Assembly: GCF_000156335.1 (NCBI RefSeq)
Contig: NZ_DS999213.1
Coordinates: 442,538-506,537 of the forward strand
Origin: Roseobacter sp. GAI101
Lineage (GTDB): Bacteria; Pseudomonadota; Alphaproteobacteria; Rhodobacterales; Rhodobacteraceae
Direction of reading: 5' to 3'
Length of the DNA stretch: 64,000 nucleotides
Part shown: one piece after another, positions 54,040-62,765 of the stretch
Layout: every line of letters begins with the position of its first letter
How positions within the stretch are numbered: the stretch's first letter is position 1
Notes under the pieces: model-generated
The model's database searches: none
What the model was told of the DNA's origin: nothing
Seen by the model: only the letters and a program-made list of their open reading frames with translations
Translations under genes and position numbers: made by a program

Positions 54040-54289
54040 TGTGCCTACAATTTTGAATGCTCAGGCGGGGATCGCCTTACCCCACCACCTTTGGCGCGAA
54101 ACCACTCATCTGCCAACCGCTCAAACCGCGCGACGGAGGCTGAAGCCGTGTCATAAGCACGCCAACGGCCCGATGGGCCTGAAATAGGCGTGAAGCCTCC
54201 TTGCAAAGCCCTGCATCTGGACCTAGGTTCCGCCAAACTTCGACGGCAGGCCGGAACGGGCGTGCTCCCTCAATAAAAGGACCATCCCC

Positions 54290-54568
54290 ATGCAAGGCAT
54301 CCAGCAATTCGTGCCCCTCATTCTGATCTTCGCGATCATGTATTTTCTGCTCATCCGCCCTCAGCAGAAGAAGGTAAAGGAACACAAGGCCATGGTCGAC
54401 GGTCTGCGCCGCGGCGATCAGGTTGTGACCCAGGGCGGGTTGATCGGCAAGGTCGTCAAGGTCAAGGATGACGGCGAGCTTGAGGTCGAGCTGGCCGAAA
54501 ACGTCAAGGTACGTGTTGTTCAGTCGACCATCGCGACCGTTGTCTCCAAGACAGAACCAGCTAAGTAA
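54290..54568 (+). CDS. yajC: Preprotein translocase subunit YajC
   Basis: A 92-residue accessory subunit of the SecDF-YajC complex. One membrane helix (about 9-25, LILIFAIMYFLLIRPQQKK) is followed by the conserved cytoplasmic segment LRRGDQVVTQGGLIGKVVKV (44-63). AAAGGA precedes the ATG. First gene of the yajC-secD-secF operon. Confidence 0.95.
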   Translation: MQGIQQFVPLILIFAIMYFLLIRPQQKKVKEHKAMVDGLRRGDQVVTQGGLIGKVVKVKDDGELEVELAENVKVRVVQSTIATVVSKTEPAK

Positions 54569-54604
54569 ACTGCCCAAACGGCAGCGTTAAGAAGGGCCTG
54601 AGCC

Positions 54605-56252
54605 ATGCTTCAGATCGATCTGTGGAAACGGGTGTTGATCATCCTCACCTGTGTGGCTGGCCTGTATCTGGCGCTGCCGAATGCGTTTTACGGCCCCGTC
54701 GAGCAGCATAACGACGCGCTCAAGGCGATTGATGTGGCCGGGTCCACGCCCGAGCTTGAGGCGCAGGCGGACCTGTGGCCCGAGTGGCTGCCCGAGCGTC
54801 TGGTGAACCTTGGCCTTGATTTGCGCGGCGGTGCGCATCTGCTGGCCGAAGTAAATGTCGCGGATGTTTATGCCAGCCGGATGGAGGCGACATGGCCCGA
54901 GGTGCGCGACGCGCTGCGGTCCATCACCCCCGTGCGCCGGGTCGAGGCCCCCGAGGGCGAGTTGCGCGTGCGGATCAATGACACCGACAAGATGGCGCAG
55001 GCGCTTGAGGTCGCGCGCGGGCTTGCACGGCCTGTCCAGACCATCACCGGCGCAGGGGCGAATGACATCGTCGTCAGCGGTGCGGAAGATATCCTGACCC
55101 TCACCCTGTCGGATGCGGAAAAGCAGGCGACAGACGAACGTACCATGCAGCAATCGCTGGAAATCATCCGCCGCCGTATCGACGAGGTCGGCACCCGCGA
55201 ACCCACGATCCAGCGTCAGGGATCGGACCGTATCCTGATCCAGGTGCCCGGCATCGGATCAGCGTCGGAATTGAAGGCCATCATCGGTACGACCGCGCAG
55301 TTGACCTTTAACCCCGTCGTGAACCGTGGCGCAGACGCCAATGCGGCCCCCGGTCTGGGCAATTCGCTGCTGCCCGATGCCGAAGCCCCCGGCGTGTTCT
55401 ATATCATCGAAACCGCTCCGGTCGTGACCGGCGAAGAGCTGGTCGATGCGCAGCCCAGCTTTGACCAGAATGGCCGCCCAGCGGTGAGCTTCCGGTTTGA
55501 CACCACGGGCGCGCGGAAATTCGGGACCTATACGGCCGAGAACATTGGCGCACCCTTTGCCATCGTTCTGGACGATGCCGTTATCAGCGCCCCCACCATC
55601 CAAAGCGCGATCCCCGGTGGTTCGGGCATCATCACCGGCAATTTCTCGGTCGAGGAATCGACCAATCTGGCGGTGCTGCTGCGGGCAGGGGCCTTGCCTG
55701 CGGGCCTGACCTTTTCGAAGAACGCACCATCGGGCCAGAGTTGGGCCAGGACAGCATCGACGCGGGCAGATCGCCACGACCGTCGCCTTTGTCGCCGTAC
55801 TGTTTTTCATGTGGGCGACCTACGGGCTGTTCGGTTTCTTTGCCAACGTTGCGCTGGTCGTGAACGTCGGCATGATCTTCGGGCTTCTCAGCCTGATCGG
55901 AGCCACGCTGACCCTGCCGGGCATCGCCGGGATCGTTTTGACTGTGGGCATGGCGGTGGACGCCAACGTGCTGATCTTCGAACGCATCAAGGAAGAACTG
56001 AAAACCGCAAAGGGTCCGGCCCGCGCAATCAGCCTTGGCTATGAACGCGCGCTTAGCGCCATTCTTGATGCCAACATCACCACCTTCATCATCGCGATCA
56101 TCCTGTTCGTGCTTGGCTCCGGCCCGGTGCGCGGTTTTGCGGTGACCTTGGGGATTGGTATCGTCACGTCGGTCTTTACGGCATATTTCGTCACACGTCT
56201 GATGGTGGTCTTCTGGTTCGAGCGCCGCCGCCCCAAGACCATCACGGTATAG
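54605..56252 (+). CDS. secD: Protein translocase subunit SecD, frame broken by two one-base deletions
   Basis: SecD with SecF uses the proton gradient to pull exported proteins across the membrane. The N-terminal helix, LVNLGLDLRGGAHLLAEV (about 64-81) and IIRRRIDEVGTREPTIQRQG are normal. After GLTF near 55715 the frame changes. In the next frame one reads EERTIGPELGQDSIDAG, the conserved SecD stretch, and near 55768 the frame changes again into IATTVAFVAVLFFMWATYG. Adding one base at each point restores about 549 residues, normal for the family. Since SecD/F are nearly essential and the intermediate motif is intact, sequence error is likely. RBS AGAAGGG. Confidence 0.93.
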
Positions 56253-56261
56253 GAGGCTGAT

Positions 56262-57230
56262 ATGATCCGCCTGAAACTGGTTCCCGATAATACGAACATT
56301 GATTTCTTCAAACATGCCAAGCTGACCTTCGGCGCGTCTTGCGTGGCGGTAGTTCTGGCCTTGGCGGTCTGGTTCACCATGGGTTTGAACTACGGGATCG
56401 ACTTCCGTGGGGGAACGACCCTGCGCACCCAAAGCGATACGGTGGTGGATGTTGCGGCCTACCGTAACGCACTGGATCCGCTTGAACTTGGCGACATCTC
56501 GATCTCTGAGGTTTTCGACCCGACCAGTGACGGAACAAAGCATGTCGCGATGGTCCGGATTCAATCCCAGGAAGGCGAAGAAGCCGCCACGCCCGAGATG
56601 ATCGCCAACGTCGAAACCGCGTTGAAAACCGTGGCACCGAACATCATTTTCACGTCGGTTGAATCTGTTGGCCCCAAAGTATCGGGGGAACTGATCCAGA
56701 CGGCATTCCTGGCTGTAGGTGCGTCGCTTGGGGCGATCCTGATCTACATCTGGTTGCGGTTCGAATGGCAGTTTTCGGTCGGGGCTGTCGCGGCGCTTTT
56801 CCACGATGTGATCCTGACCATCGGCATCTTTTCGATCCTGCAAATCCGCTTTGATCTGCCTGTCATCGCCGCGATCCTGACAATCATCGGCTATTCGATC
56901 AACGACACGGTGGTGATCTTTGACCGCTTGCGTGAAAACCTGCGCAAGTACAAAAAGATGCCGTTGCGCGACCTGATGAACCTGAGTGTGAACGAAACCC
57001 TCAGCCGGACATTGATGACGTCGGGCACCACGCTGTTGGCGCTGATCGCGCTGCTGGTTCTGGGCGGCGACGTGATCCGTGGGTTTGTATTCGCCATCAC
57101 TTGGGGTGTGATCGTGGGGACGTATTCTTCGGTCTATGTGGCGAAGAACGTCGTGCTTTTCCTTGGCGTCAAGCGTGACTGGTCCAAGAAGGACCCCAAC
57201 ACAGGCCAATACGCAAACATAGATGCATGA
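56262..57230 (+). CDS. secF: Protein translocase subunit SecF
   Basis: The 322-residue partner of SecD in protein export. Six helices are predicted. Signature segments are NYGIDFRGGTTLRTQS (about 45-60), a large periplasmic loop, and the C-terminal SINDTVVIFDRLRENLRKYK (about 213-232) followed by TLSRTLMTSGTTLLALIAL. AGGAGG stands seven bases before the ATG. Its end overlaps the TSUP permease start by eight bases. Confidence 0.96.
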   Translation: MIRLKLVPDNTNIDFFKHAKLTFGASCVAVVLALAVWFTMGLNYGIDFRGGTTLRTQSDTVVDVAAYRNALDPLELGDISISEVFDPTSDGTKHVAMVRIQSQEGEEAATPEMIANVETALKTVAPNIIFTSVESVGPKVSGELIQTAFLAVGASLGAILIYIWLRFEWQFSVGAVAALFHDVILTIGIFSILQIRFDLPVIAAILTIIGYSINDTVVIFDRLRENLRKYKKMPLRDLMNLSVNETLSRTLMTSGTTLLALIALLVLGGDVIRGFVFAITWGVIVGTYSSVYVAKNVVLFLGVKRDWSKKDPNTGQYANIDA

Positions 57231-57978
57231 GGTTTTAGCCGCAGCCGGGTCGGACACTGGTCTGATCTGGCTGTTGGCTAGCGTTATCGTCGCCGGCCTT
57301 GTGCGCGGCTTTGCCGGGTTTGGCAGCGCGATGATCATCATGCCGGTGGCCGCGTCCGTCCTGACCCCGGTGCAGGCAGTAATTTTCTTGACGGCAGCCG
57401 AATTGCTTGGCCCGCTGCCCAATCTTCCCTCTGCACTGCGGATCGGCACCAAACGCGACATCGGTCTGCTGCTCGCGGGCGTTGTGGTCGCGTTGCCGCT
57501 GGGGCTTTGGCTTTTGTCGGTGATGCCGCCCGAACCCTTTGGCTGGGTCGTGTCGGGCATCGTGATGGCCTTGCTGGCGCTGCTGATCACCGGCTGGCGC
57601 TATGGTGGCGCGTTGAACCGGCCACTGGTTGTTGGCACGGGGGCCTTGGGCGGGTTCATGACGGGCTTTGCAGGGATCGCAGGGCCGCCTGTGATCATGC
57701 TGTATATGGCAAGCAAACTGCCCATCGCCGTGATCCGCGCGAACTTTCTGCTCTATCTGGTGGGCATTGACCTGCTGCTGTTTGCCATGCTCTGGATCGG
57801 CGATCTGCTGGTCTGGCAGATTGTCGCCCTGGGTCTGATGATGGGCATCCCCAATGTGTTGGCCAACATGATCGGCGCGCGGCTTTTTGACCCACAGGCC
57901 GAACGTGTTTTCCGCACGGTGGCCTATATTGTCATCGCGCTTTCGGCTATTATCGGTCTGCCGCTGTGGAAAGGATAA
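57223..57978 (+). CDS. TSUP family permease, second in window
   Basis: A 251-residue eight-helix protein of the TauE/SafE family. The duplicated motifs are VRGFAGFGSAMIIMPVAA (about 27-44) and LGGFMTGFAGIAGPPVIMLY (about 143-162). Substrates of this subgroup are not established; sulfur oxyanions are known for some members. The ATG lies inside the 3' end of secF, suggesting translational coupling rather than functional linkage. It differs clearly from the other TSUP protein at 25385. Confidence 0.85.
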   Translation: MHEVLAAAGSDTGLIWLLASVIVAGLVRGFAGFGSAMIIMPVAASVLTPVQAVIFLTAAELLGPLPNLPSALRIGTKRDIGLLLAGVVVALPLGLWLLSVMPPEPFGWVVSGIVMALLALLITGWRYGGALNRPLVVGTGALGGFMTGFAGIAGPPVIMLYMASKLPIAVIRANFLLYLVGIDLLLFAMLWIGDLLVWQIVALGLMMGIPNVLANMIGARLFDPQAERVFRTVAYIVIALSAIIGLPLWKG

Positions 57979-57982
57979 TCTG

Positions 57983-58336
57983 ATGCGTTTGAACGAAGTC
58001 GTTTTCACCGATGCCAAACCCGTCGAAGGCTATGGCCCCGGCTTTTTCCGCATCGGCGGAGAGGTCGTGCACGGTCCGGTGATCGCAGGGCCGATGGGCA
58101 CGCTGTCCTGGGCCGGTTTCGACGATGTTGATGCGCTGCTGGCGCTGGCCGGCAAGATCGACATCTTGTTCGTGGGCATGGGGGCTGACATCGCGCATCT
58201 GCCTGCAGATCTGCGCCGCCAGTTGGAAGATGCAGGCCTGGGGCTTGAGGTGATGTCGTCCCCTGCGGCGTCCCGCACCTATAACGTCCTGCTCAGCGAA
58301 GGCCGCCGCATTGCCCTTGCGATGATCCCCGTCTGA
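57983..58336 (+). CDS. Mth938-like domain protein (DUF498 family)
   Basis: A 117-residue protein of the Mth938/DUF498 family, related to the mitochondrial complex I assembly factor NDUFAF3. Family stretches are [13 protein letters not shown] (about 14-26), [19 protein letters not shown] (about 60-78) and a C-terminal [19 protein letters not shown] (about 99-117). In alphaproteobacteria it commonly sits next to secF or ccmA, as here. The likely role is respiratory complex assembly, by analogy. Confidence 0.83.
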   Translation: MRLNEVVFTDAKPVEGYGPGFFRIGGEVVHGPVIAGPMGTLSWAGFDDVDALLALAGKIDILFVGMGADIAHLPADLRRQLEDAGLGLEVMSSPAASRTYNVLLSEGRRIALAMIPV

Positions 58337-58337
58337 C

Positions 58338-58955
58338 ATGACCCTTTCAATCCAGAACCTTGCGGTCGCCCGTGGCGGCGTTCCGGTGCTTGGCAACGTG
58401 TCATTTGCCATCGCCCCGGGGCAGGCACTGATCTTGCGCGGGCCCAATGGCGCGGGCAAAACCACGCTGCTGCGCACGATTGCGGGGCTGCAAAAGCCCT
58501 TGTCCGGTGTGATCGAGGGCGCGGATGAAACCATCGCCTATGCCGGGCATGCTGACGGGCTCAAGGCAATGCTGAGCGTGGCAGAGAACCTGCAATTCTG
58601 GGCGCAGGTTTTTGGCCATTCGGATATTGAGGCGGCATTGGCGGCCTACCAGCTGGGGCCATTAATAGACCGCCTTGCGGGTACCTTGTCCGCTGGTCAA
58701 AAGCGCCGGCTGGGGCTGGCGCGGCTTATGGTGACAGGCCGCCGCGTCTGGGTTCTGGATGAACCTACCGTATCGCTCGACGCTGATGCCGTCGCGATGT
58801 TTGCCGCCGCAGTGACGGCGCATCTGGGGGCAGGTGGCATGGCCCTGATTGCGACCCATATCGATCTGGGGCTGAACGCGCAAACCTTTGACATCACGCC
58901 CTACCGCGCGACGGCAGACACCCGCAGCGGTGCCAGTGACGAGGCGTTCTTGTGA
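58338..58955 (+). CDS. ccmA: Heme exporter ATP-binding protein CcmA
   Basis: The 205-residue ATPase of CcmABCD, which releases holo-CcmE carrying heme for cytochrome c maturation. Walker A is [12 protein letters not shown] (about 35-46), the signature [14 protein letters not shown] (about 117-130) and Walker B WVLDEPT. It follows the Mth938-like gene by one base and its stop overlaps the GTG start of ccmB. Confidence 0.95.
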   Translation: MTLSIQNLAVARGGVPVLGNVSFAIAPGQALILRGPNGAGKTTLLRTIAGLQKPLSGVIEGADETIAYAGHADGLKAMLSVAENLQFWAQVFGHSDIEAALAAYQLGPLIDRLAGTLSAGQKRRLGLARLMVTGRRVWVLDEPTVSLDADAVAMFAAAVTAHLGAGGMALIATHIDLGLNAQTFDITPYRATADTRSGASDEAFL

Positions 58956-59608
58956 TCGCCCTGCTGCGCCGCGACCTGATGCTGGCCTTTCGCGCAGGCG
59001 GCGGCTTTGGCCTTGGGCTCGCGTTCTTTCTGATCGTCACGGTCCTAGTCCCATTCAGCGTCGGGCCGCAGTCGGAATTGCTGTCCACCATCGCGCCGGG
59101 CGTGTTGTGGCTGGGCGCATTGCTTGCCTGTCTGTTGTCGCTGGACCGTCTGCTGGCGCTGGATTTCGAGGATGGCACGTTAGATCTGCTGGCCACTGCA
59201 CCCCTCCCGCTTGAGGCGGCGCTCAGCGTCAAGGCGCTGTCCCACTGGCTGACCACGGGCTTGCCGTTGGTCCTCGCCGCGCCCGTACTGGGGCTGATGT
59301 TGAACCTCGCGCCCTCCGGCTTCATGTGGCTGATTGCGTCGCTGGCACTGGGCACGCCTGCGCTGTCGGTGATCGGGACTTTCGGTGCGGCGCTGACGGT
59401 CGGGATCAAACGCGGGGGGCTGCTGATGTCGCTGCTGGTCTTGCCGTTGTATGTTCCGACCCTTATTTTCGGGGCTGAAGCCGCGCGTCGCGGCGCTATG
59501 GGGCTTGACCCCGGCACACCCTTGACGCTGCTTGCAGGCATCACCCTGGGAACCATTGCGCTGATGCCCTTCGCTTCGGCGGCCGTGCTGCGGATGACAT
59601 TGCGATGA
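58952..59608 (+). CDS. ccmB: Heme exporter protein CcmB
   Basis: The 218-residue membrane subunit partnering CcmA, with six predicted helices. Family landmarks are [20 protein letters not shown] (about 29-48, near start), LEDGTLDLL-type segment [17 protein letters not shown] (about 72-88) and a late [13 protein letters not shown]-like region. It uses GTG as start, overlapping the ccmA stop (GTGA). Confidence 0.93.
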   Translation: MIALLRRDLMLAFRAGGGFGLGLAFFLIVTVLVPFSVGPQSELLSTIAPGVLWLGALLACLLSLDRLLALDFEDGTLDLLATAPLPLEAALSVKALSHWLTTGLPLVLAAPVLGLMLNLAPSGFMWLIASLALGTPALSVIGTFGAALTVGIKRGGLLMSLLVLPLYVPTLIFGAEAARRGAMGLDPGTPLTLLAGITLGTIALMPFASAAVLRMTLR

Positions 59609-59696
59609 ATGGGGCGATGAACAGGGCGACAACACGGGCGGAAGCTGTGGCGTTTTGCCCATTGAGTGACCATTAACGGAGCGTTAGATACCAAAC

Positions 59697-60431
59697 ATGT
59701 CTTTGTGGGAATATGCCAATCCGGTGAAATTTCTGGGCCTCTCGGCCCGGGTGCAACCCTATTTGTGGGCCGCGGCCGCGATCTGTGTGGTTGTGGGGCT
59801 GACATGGGGTTTTTTCGCGACGCCGGATGATTACCGCCAAGGGTCGACGGTCAAGATCATCTATCTGCATGTGCCCGCCGCCCTGATGGCGATCAACGCC
59901 TGGTTCATGATGCTGGTCACGTCGCTGATCTGGCTGATCCGCCGCCACCATGTCAGTGCTTTGGCCGCCAAGGCCGCTGCACCTGTCGGCTTGACCATGA
60001 CGCTGATCGCGCTCGTGACCGGCGCGATCTGGGGCCAGCCGATGTGGGGCACCTGGTGGGCCTGGGACCCGCGCCTGACCTCCTTCCTGATCCTGTTCCT
60101 GTTCTATCTGGGTTACATCGCCCTGTGGGAGGCCGTCGAGGACCCCGATACGGCGGCGGACCTGACCTCGGTGCTGTGCCTTGTCGGATCGGTCTTTGCG
60201 ATCCTGTCGCGCTATGCGGTCAATTTCTGGAACCAGGGCCTGCACCAAGGGACTTCGGTTCCGGTCGCGACCGGAGGGCGCACCGTGGCGGATGTTTTCT
60301 GGTACCCGCTGCTGATCAGCATGGTGGGGTTCGGCCTGTTGTTCCTGTCCCTCGTGCTCTACCGGACTGGTACTGAAATCCGCCTGCGCCGCACCCGCGC
60401 GCTGCTGGCGCGCTCGCGAAAGGACGTCTGA
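59697..60431 (+). CDS. ccmC: Heme transporter CcmC
   Basis: The 244-residue protein attaches heme to the chaperone CcmE. It has six helices and the tryptophan-rich periplasmic loop WGTWWAWDPRLTS (about 119-131), flanked by two conserved histidines (YLHVPAA, about 58-64; FWNQGLHQGTS, about 178-188). Its stop overlaps the ccmD start (TGATG). An 88-bp gap separates it from ccmB. Confidence 0.95.
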   Translation: MSLWEYANPVKFLGLSARVQPYLWAAAAICVVVGLTWGFFATPDDYRQGSTVKIIYLHVPAALMAINAWFMMLVTSLIWLIRRHHVSALAAKAAAPVGLTMTLIALVTGAIWGQPMWGTWWAWDPRLTSFLILFLFYLGYIALWEAVEDPDTAADLTSVLCLVGSVFAILSRYAVNFWNQGLHQGTSVPVATGGRTVADVFWYPLLISMVGFGLLFLSLVLYRTGTEIRLRRTRALLARSRKDV

Positions 60432-60580
60432 TGCCCGAATTGGGTAAATACGCAACCGAGGTGATGGCAGCATACGGCGCTTCGCTTCTTCTGCTTGCCG
60501 GTCTTGTCCTGCTGACCCTGCGCAAGGGCCGCCGAGCGCGCGCCGAGCTTGCCAAAATCGAGGCGCAAAGACGTGGCTAA
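60431..60580 (+). CDS. ccmD: Heme exporter protein CcmD
   Basis: A 49-residue single-helix protein that stabilises CcmABC and aids release of holo-CcmE. The sequence begins MPELGKYATEVMAAYGASLL, has one hydrophobic helix (about 13-30) and a basic tail (RKGRRARAELAKIEAQRRG). It is identified by size, topology and position between ccmC and ccmG; its ends overlap both neighbours. Confidence 0.9.
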   Translation: MPELGKYATEVMAAYGASLLLLAGLVLLTLRKGRRARAELAKIEAQRRG

Positions 60581-61112
60581 AATATCGCCCCTGATGATCG
60601 CGCCGCCGCTGATCTTTGTCGCCTTCGTGGCGCTCGCTGCCTTTGGGATGTTCCGCCCCGATCCTGAAGGGTTGCCCTCGACCTTGATCGGACAGCAGGC
60701 CCCGGCATTGCCTGAAAAAACTCTGGCATCCTTTCCCACGGCCTCCGCTGCCGACCTGAAAACCGGAGAGACCACGTTGGTGAACTTCTGGGCCAGCTGG
60801 TGCCCGCCCTGCCGTGCAGAGCACCCCAAACTGCTCGAGATGCAAGCCGACGGTATTGCGATAATCGGGGTGAATTTCAAAGACACAGAGCGCGCGGCAA
60901 CCAGCTATCTGACCGGTGACGGCAATCCTTTCAAAGGGATCGCCTTTGACCCGCAGGGGCGTACCGCAATCGACTGGGGTGTGACGGCCCCACCGGAGAC
61001 ATTCATCATCGACGGCGATGGAACGGTGCTTTTCCGCTTTGCAGGCCCGCTTGTCGGCAGCGACTATGAACAGCGATTTTTGCCCGCGTTGAATGCAGCT
61101 TTGGCTGAATAA
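60573..61112 (+). CDS. ccmG: Thiol:disulfide interchange protein CcmG/DsbE
   Basis: A 179-residue membrane-anchored thioredoxin that reduces apocytochrome c cysteines before heme attachment. An N-terminal anchor (about 6-26) is followed by ASWCPPCRAEHP with the active-site Cys-Pro-Pro-Cys (about 77-80), GVNFKDTERAA and the cis-proline loop VTAPPETFIIDGDG. The start is taken as GTG overlapping ccmD; the ATG seven codons later is the alternative. It ends the ccmABCDG cluster before a strong hairpin. Confidence 0.94.
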   Translation: MAKISPLMIAPPLIFVAFVALAAFGMFRPDPEGLPSTLIGQQAPALPEKTLASFPTASAADLKTGETTLVNFWASWCPPCRAEHPKLLEMQADGIAIIGVNFKDTERAATSYLTGDGNPFKGIAFDPQGRTAIDWGVTAPPETFIIDGDGTVLFRFAGPLVGSDYEQRFLPALNAALAE

Positions 61113-61118
61113 CCCTTG

Positions 61119-61220
61119 TTTCCAAATGGTTTTAAATCCTCGCCGAAGGCATAAAATCTCTTTTGACGATCCAGAAGAGATTTTTTGCCTTCGGCGAGTA
61201 TATTTGAGAGCCAGAGAAGT
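61119..61220. repeat. Dispersed intergenic repeat, copy 5, forming a large hairpin
   Basis: Two inverted copies face each other: CCTCGCCGAAGGCAT, AAAATCTCTT on the left and AAGAGATTTTTTGCCTTCGG on the right. The stem has roughly 20 bp around 61141-61198, seven bases after the ccmG stop. It likely ends the ccm transcript. The outer ends match copies 1 and 6. Confidence 0.75.
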
Positions 61221-61279
61221 TCGCGGTGTGGCCGTCCACGTGCGGGAAGGCGTCAGTTCCCGTGTTACTTCGGGGGCAA

Positions 61280-62008
61280 ATGGGTCATATCAGGGAGGCC
61301 GTAAGTTTGATTTTGCAGAAGAGTTTGCCGGAAGCACAGCATGGTGCGCCGGGGTTGCCGGGGGTGTCCCCTTGCACGCCGGACGATTGGCTGCGGGTGG
61401 ACGACGCTTATGCTGCACAAATGGCATATCGGGCCGAGCTTTTGGCGCAACAGACGGCTTTTGTACTTTATCAAAGCGATGAAGCGCTTGAAGCCAGCGG
61501 TCAGGTGTTGGAGCAGGCATTGGCTATTTTGCCGGGGTTGGGGTTTGAGGTTGGTGCCGCGCAGGTGACATGTCCGGATGGGCGCTGCGTGCCGATCGAC
61601 CGGACGGCCCCGCTGCATTGCTTGGGTCATCTGGTTCAGGAAGACATCTGTATTTTGCAAAAACGAGGCCAGGAACACGTGCTGACGGCGGCGGTTTTGT
61701 GCTTTCCCGCGAATTGGCGCTTGGCTGAAAAGGTCGAGCGCCCGTTGACCGGCATTCATGATCCGGTGAATGAGTATGACGATAACATTGCCCGCCGTGT
61801 GCAGCGTTTGTTTGACGGGGTGCGGGTGGGGCGGCCTTTGTGGCGGTTCAACAAGTTGCGCTATGCAGATCCCGATTTGCACCAGCCCCGCCGCCGTGAG
61901 GTCGGGGAGGACATGCCTTTCATTCGATCGGAGCGGCAGTGTATCTTGCGCCTTCCGGAAACAGATGCGGTCGTATTCACGATCCACAGCTTTGTCGTGC
62001 GCGGTTAG
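61280..62008 (+). CDS. DUF3445 family protein (heme-dependent oxidative N-demethylase-like)
   Basis: A 242-residue protein of the DUF3445 family. Some members are the alpha subunit of a heme-dependent dimethylamine N-demethylase. Family stretches are SLILQKSLPEAQHG (about 9-22), DDWLRVDDAYAAQMAYRAEL (about 38-57) and VNEYDDNIARRVQRLFDGV (about 164-182), with a late RSERQCILRLP. The partner subunits of the oxidase are absent nearby, so the reaction is uncertain. The chosen ATG follows GGGGG; the upstream extension overlaps the repeat region. Convergent with the Glyoxalase_8 gene. Confidence 0.78.
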   Translation: MGHIREAVSLILQKSLPEAQHGAPGLPGVSPCTPDDWLRVDDAYAAQMAYRAELLAQQTAFVLYQSDEALEASGQVLEQALAILPGLGFEVGAAQVTCPDGRCVPIDRTAPLHCLGHLVQEDICILQKRGQEHVLTAAVLCFPANWRLAEKVERPLTGIHDPVNEYDDNIARRVQRLFDGVRVGRPLWRFNKLRYADPDLHQPRRREVGEDMPFIRSERQCILRLPETDAVVFTIHSFVVRG

Positions 62009-62061
62009 GTCTGGTGCACCGAATGCGTCTGCCAGAGGCAAAGCCCAGCAGACGCAAGCGC

Positions 62062-62505
62062 TTAGCGCGGGGTCAACACAAGATGTGGCTGACCGTCCGA
62101 CGTCTTGCGCGGAGAGACGCCCTGCGCATCGACCGTGACGTTCACCTGTTTGCGCAGGTTGCTGAACAGCTTTGATGTCACCACATCGACAGCCTGATCA
62201 AAGCGCAAGGTCAGCGACCACATACCGCTGGTTGAGAGCCGTGCGGCAATCACAGCGCCTTTAAACGGTTGCGCCAGATAGTGGCCTGATACACGGTCGC
62301 CCGGCGTCCATCCCGTGGTCGGAGCACCGGTCTGCGCGCTGAGCGTGTTCCAATCGCGCGCGCCCCATTGGTGGGCAACCATTTCAAGGGTGGCAGCATG
62401 GGTCACCTGTGTGCCTTTGGCAGCAAGATCGGCCCGCAGGCGTTTGGCCTGCAATTTCAGGACATCTGTCGAGGGGGGTTTAGTCGAAACGGGTTGGTTT
62501 GTCAT
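62062..62505 (-). CDS. Glyoxalase_8 domain small protein
   Basis: A 147-residue protein with the N-terminal helix pattern LKLQAKRLRADLAAKG (about 17-32) and LEMVAHQWGARDWNTLSAQ (about 40-58), typical of Glyoxalase_8 proteins. The C-terminal half is beta-rich (GDRVSGHYLAQPFKGAVIAA, about 69-88). The function of this domain is not established. ATG preceded by GGAG-like AGGAGTGTAATT. Separate from its neighbours by 50 and 185 bp. Confidence 0.72.
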   Translation of the reverse strand: MTNQPVSTKPPSTDVLKLQAKRLRADLAAKGTQVTHAATLEMVAHQWGARDWNTLSAQTGAPTTGWTPGDRVSGHYLAQPFKGAVIAARLSTSGMWSLTLRFDQAVDVVTSKLFSNLRKQVNVTVDAQGVSPRKTSDGQPHLVLTPR

Positions 62506-62690
62506 AATTACACTCCTGCTCTCGCAAAAGTCGAAGGGGGTCCGCGTTGCCCGTCAATCGGCGAGATTGAAGGTGTGTCGTATTTGAAAGGGCTTCACCG
62601 GAATGCGGACGGCAGGGGCCTTTCCCTAAGATCGGCATATGGTCGATCTTGGGAGTGATTTCAAGGGGCCGTGCCCGGGGCGAGGCTGGA

Positions 62691-62725
62691 ATGCCTTCGG
62701 CGAGGATTTTAGGCCATTTGGAAGT
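62691..62725. repeat. Dispersed intergenic repeat, copy 6
   Basis: ATGCCTTCGGCGAGGATTTT followed by CCATTTGGAAG matches copy 2 at 5812 and the inner part of copy 5. It lies downstream of the transglycosylase gene. Confidence 0.6.
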
Positions 62726-62728
62726 GGG

Positions 62729-62754
62729 GGCGCGCGCTGTTTCAGGCGCGCGCC
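62729..62754 (-). terminator. GC hairpin downstream of the transglycosylase gene
   Basis: GGCGCGCGC and its exact complement are separated by an eight-base loop, 12 bases past the stop. The following minus-strand bases are CCCCCACTTCC, without a U-tract. Confidence 0.5.
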
Positions 62755-62765
62755 GGATCTTGGGA

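Noticed and set aside
54045-54236. Minus-strand 63-codon frame just upstream of the pentapeptide-repeat gene
   Set aside because: No ribosome binding site or domain and composition is arginine/serine-rich; more likely leader sequence of the downstream gene.
55632-57590. Very long minus-strand open frame (over 600 codons) opposite secD-secF
   Set aside because: The product is rich in His, Arg, Asp and Gln typical of GC-rich antisense translation, and the opposite strand encodes unmistakable SecD and SecF.
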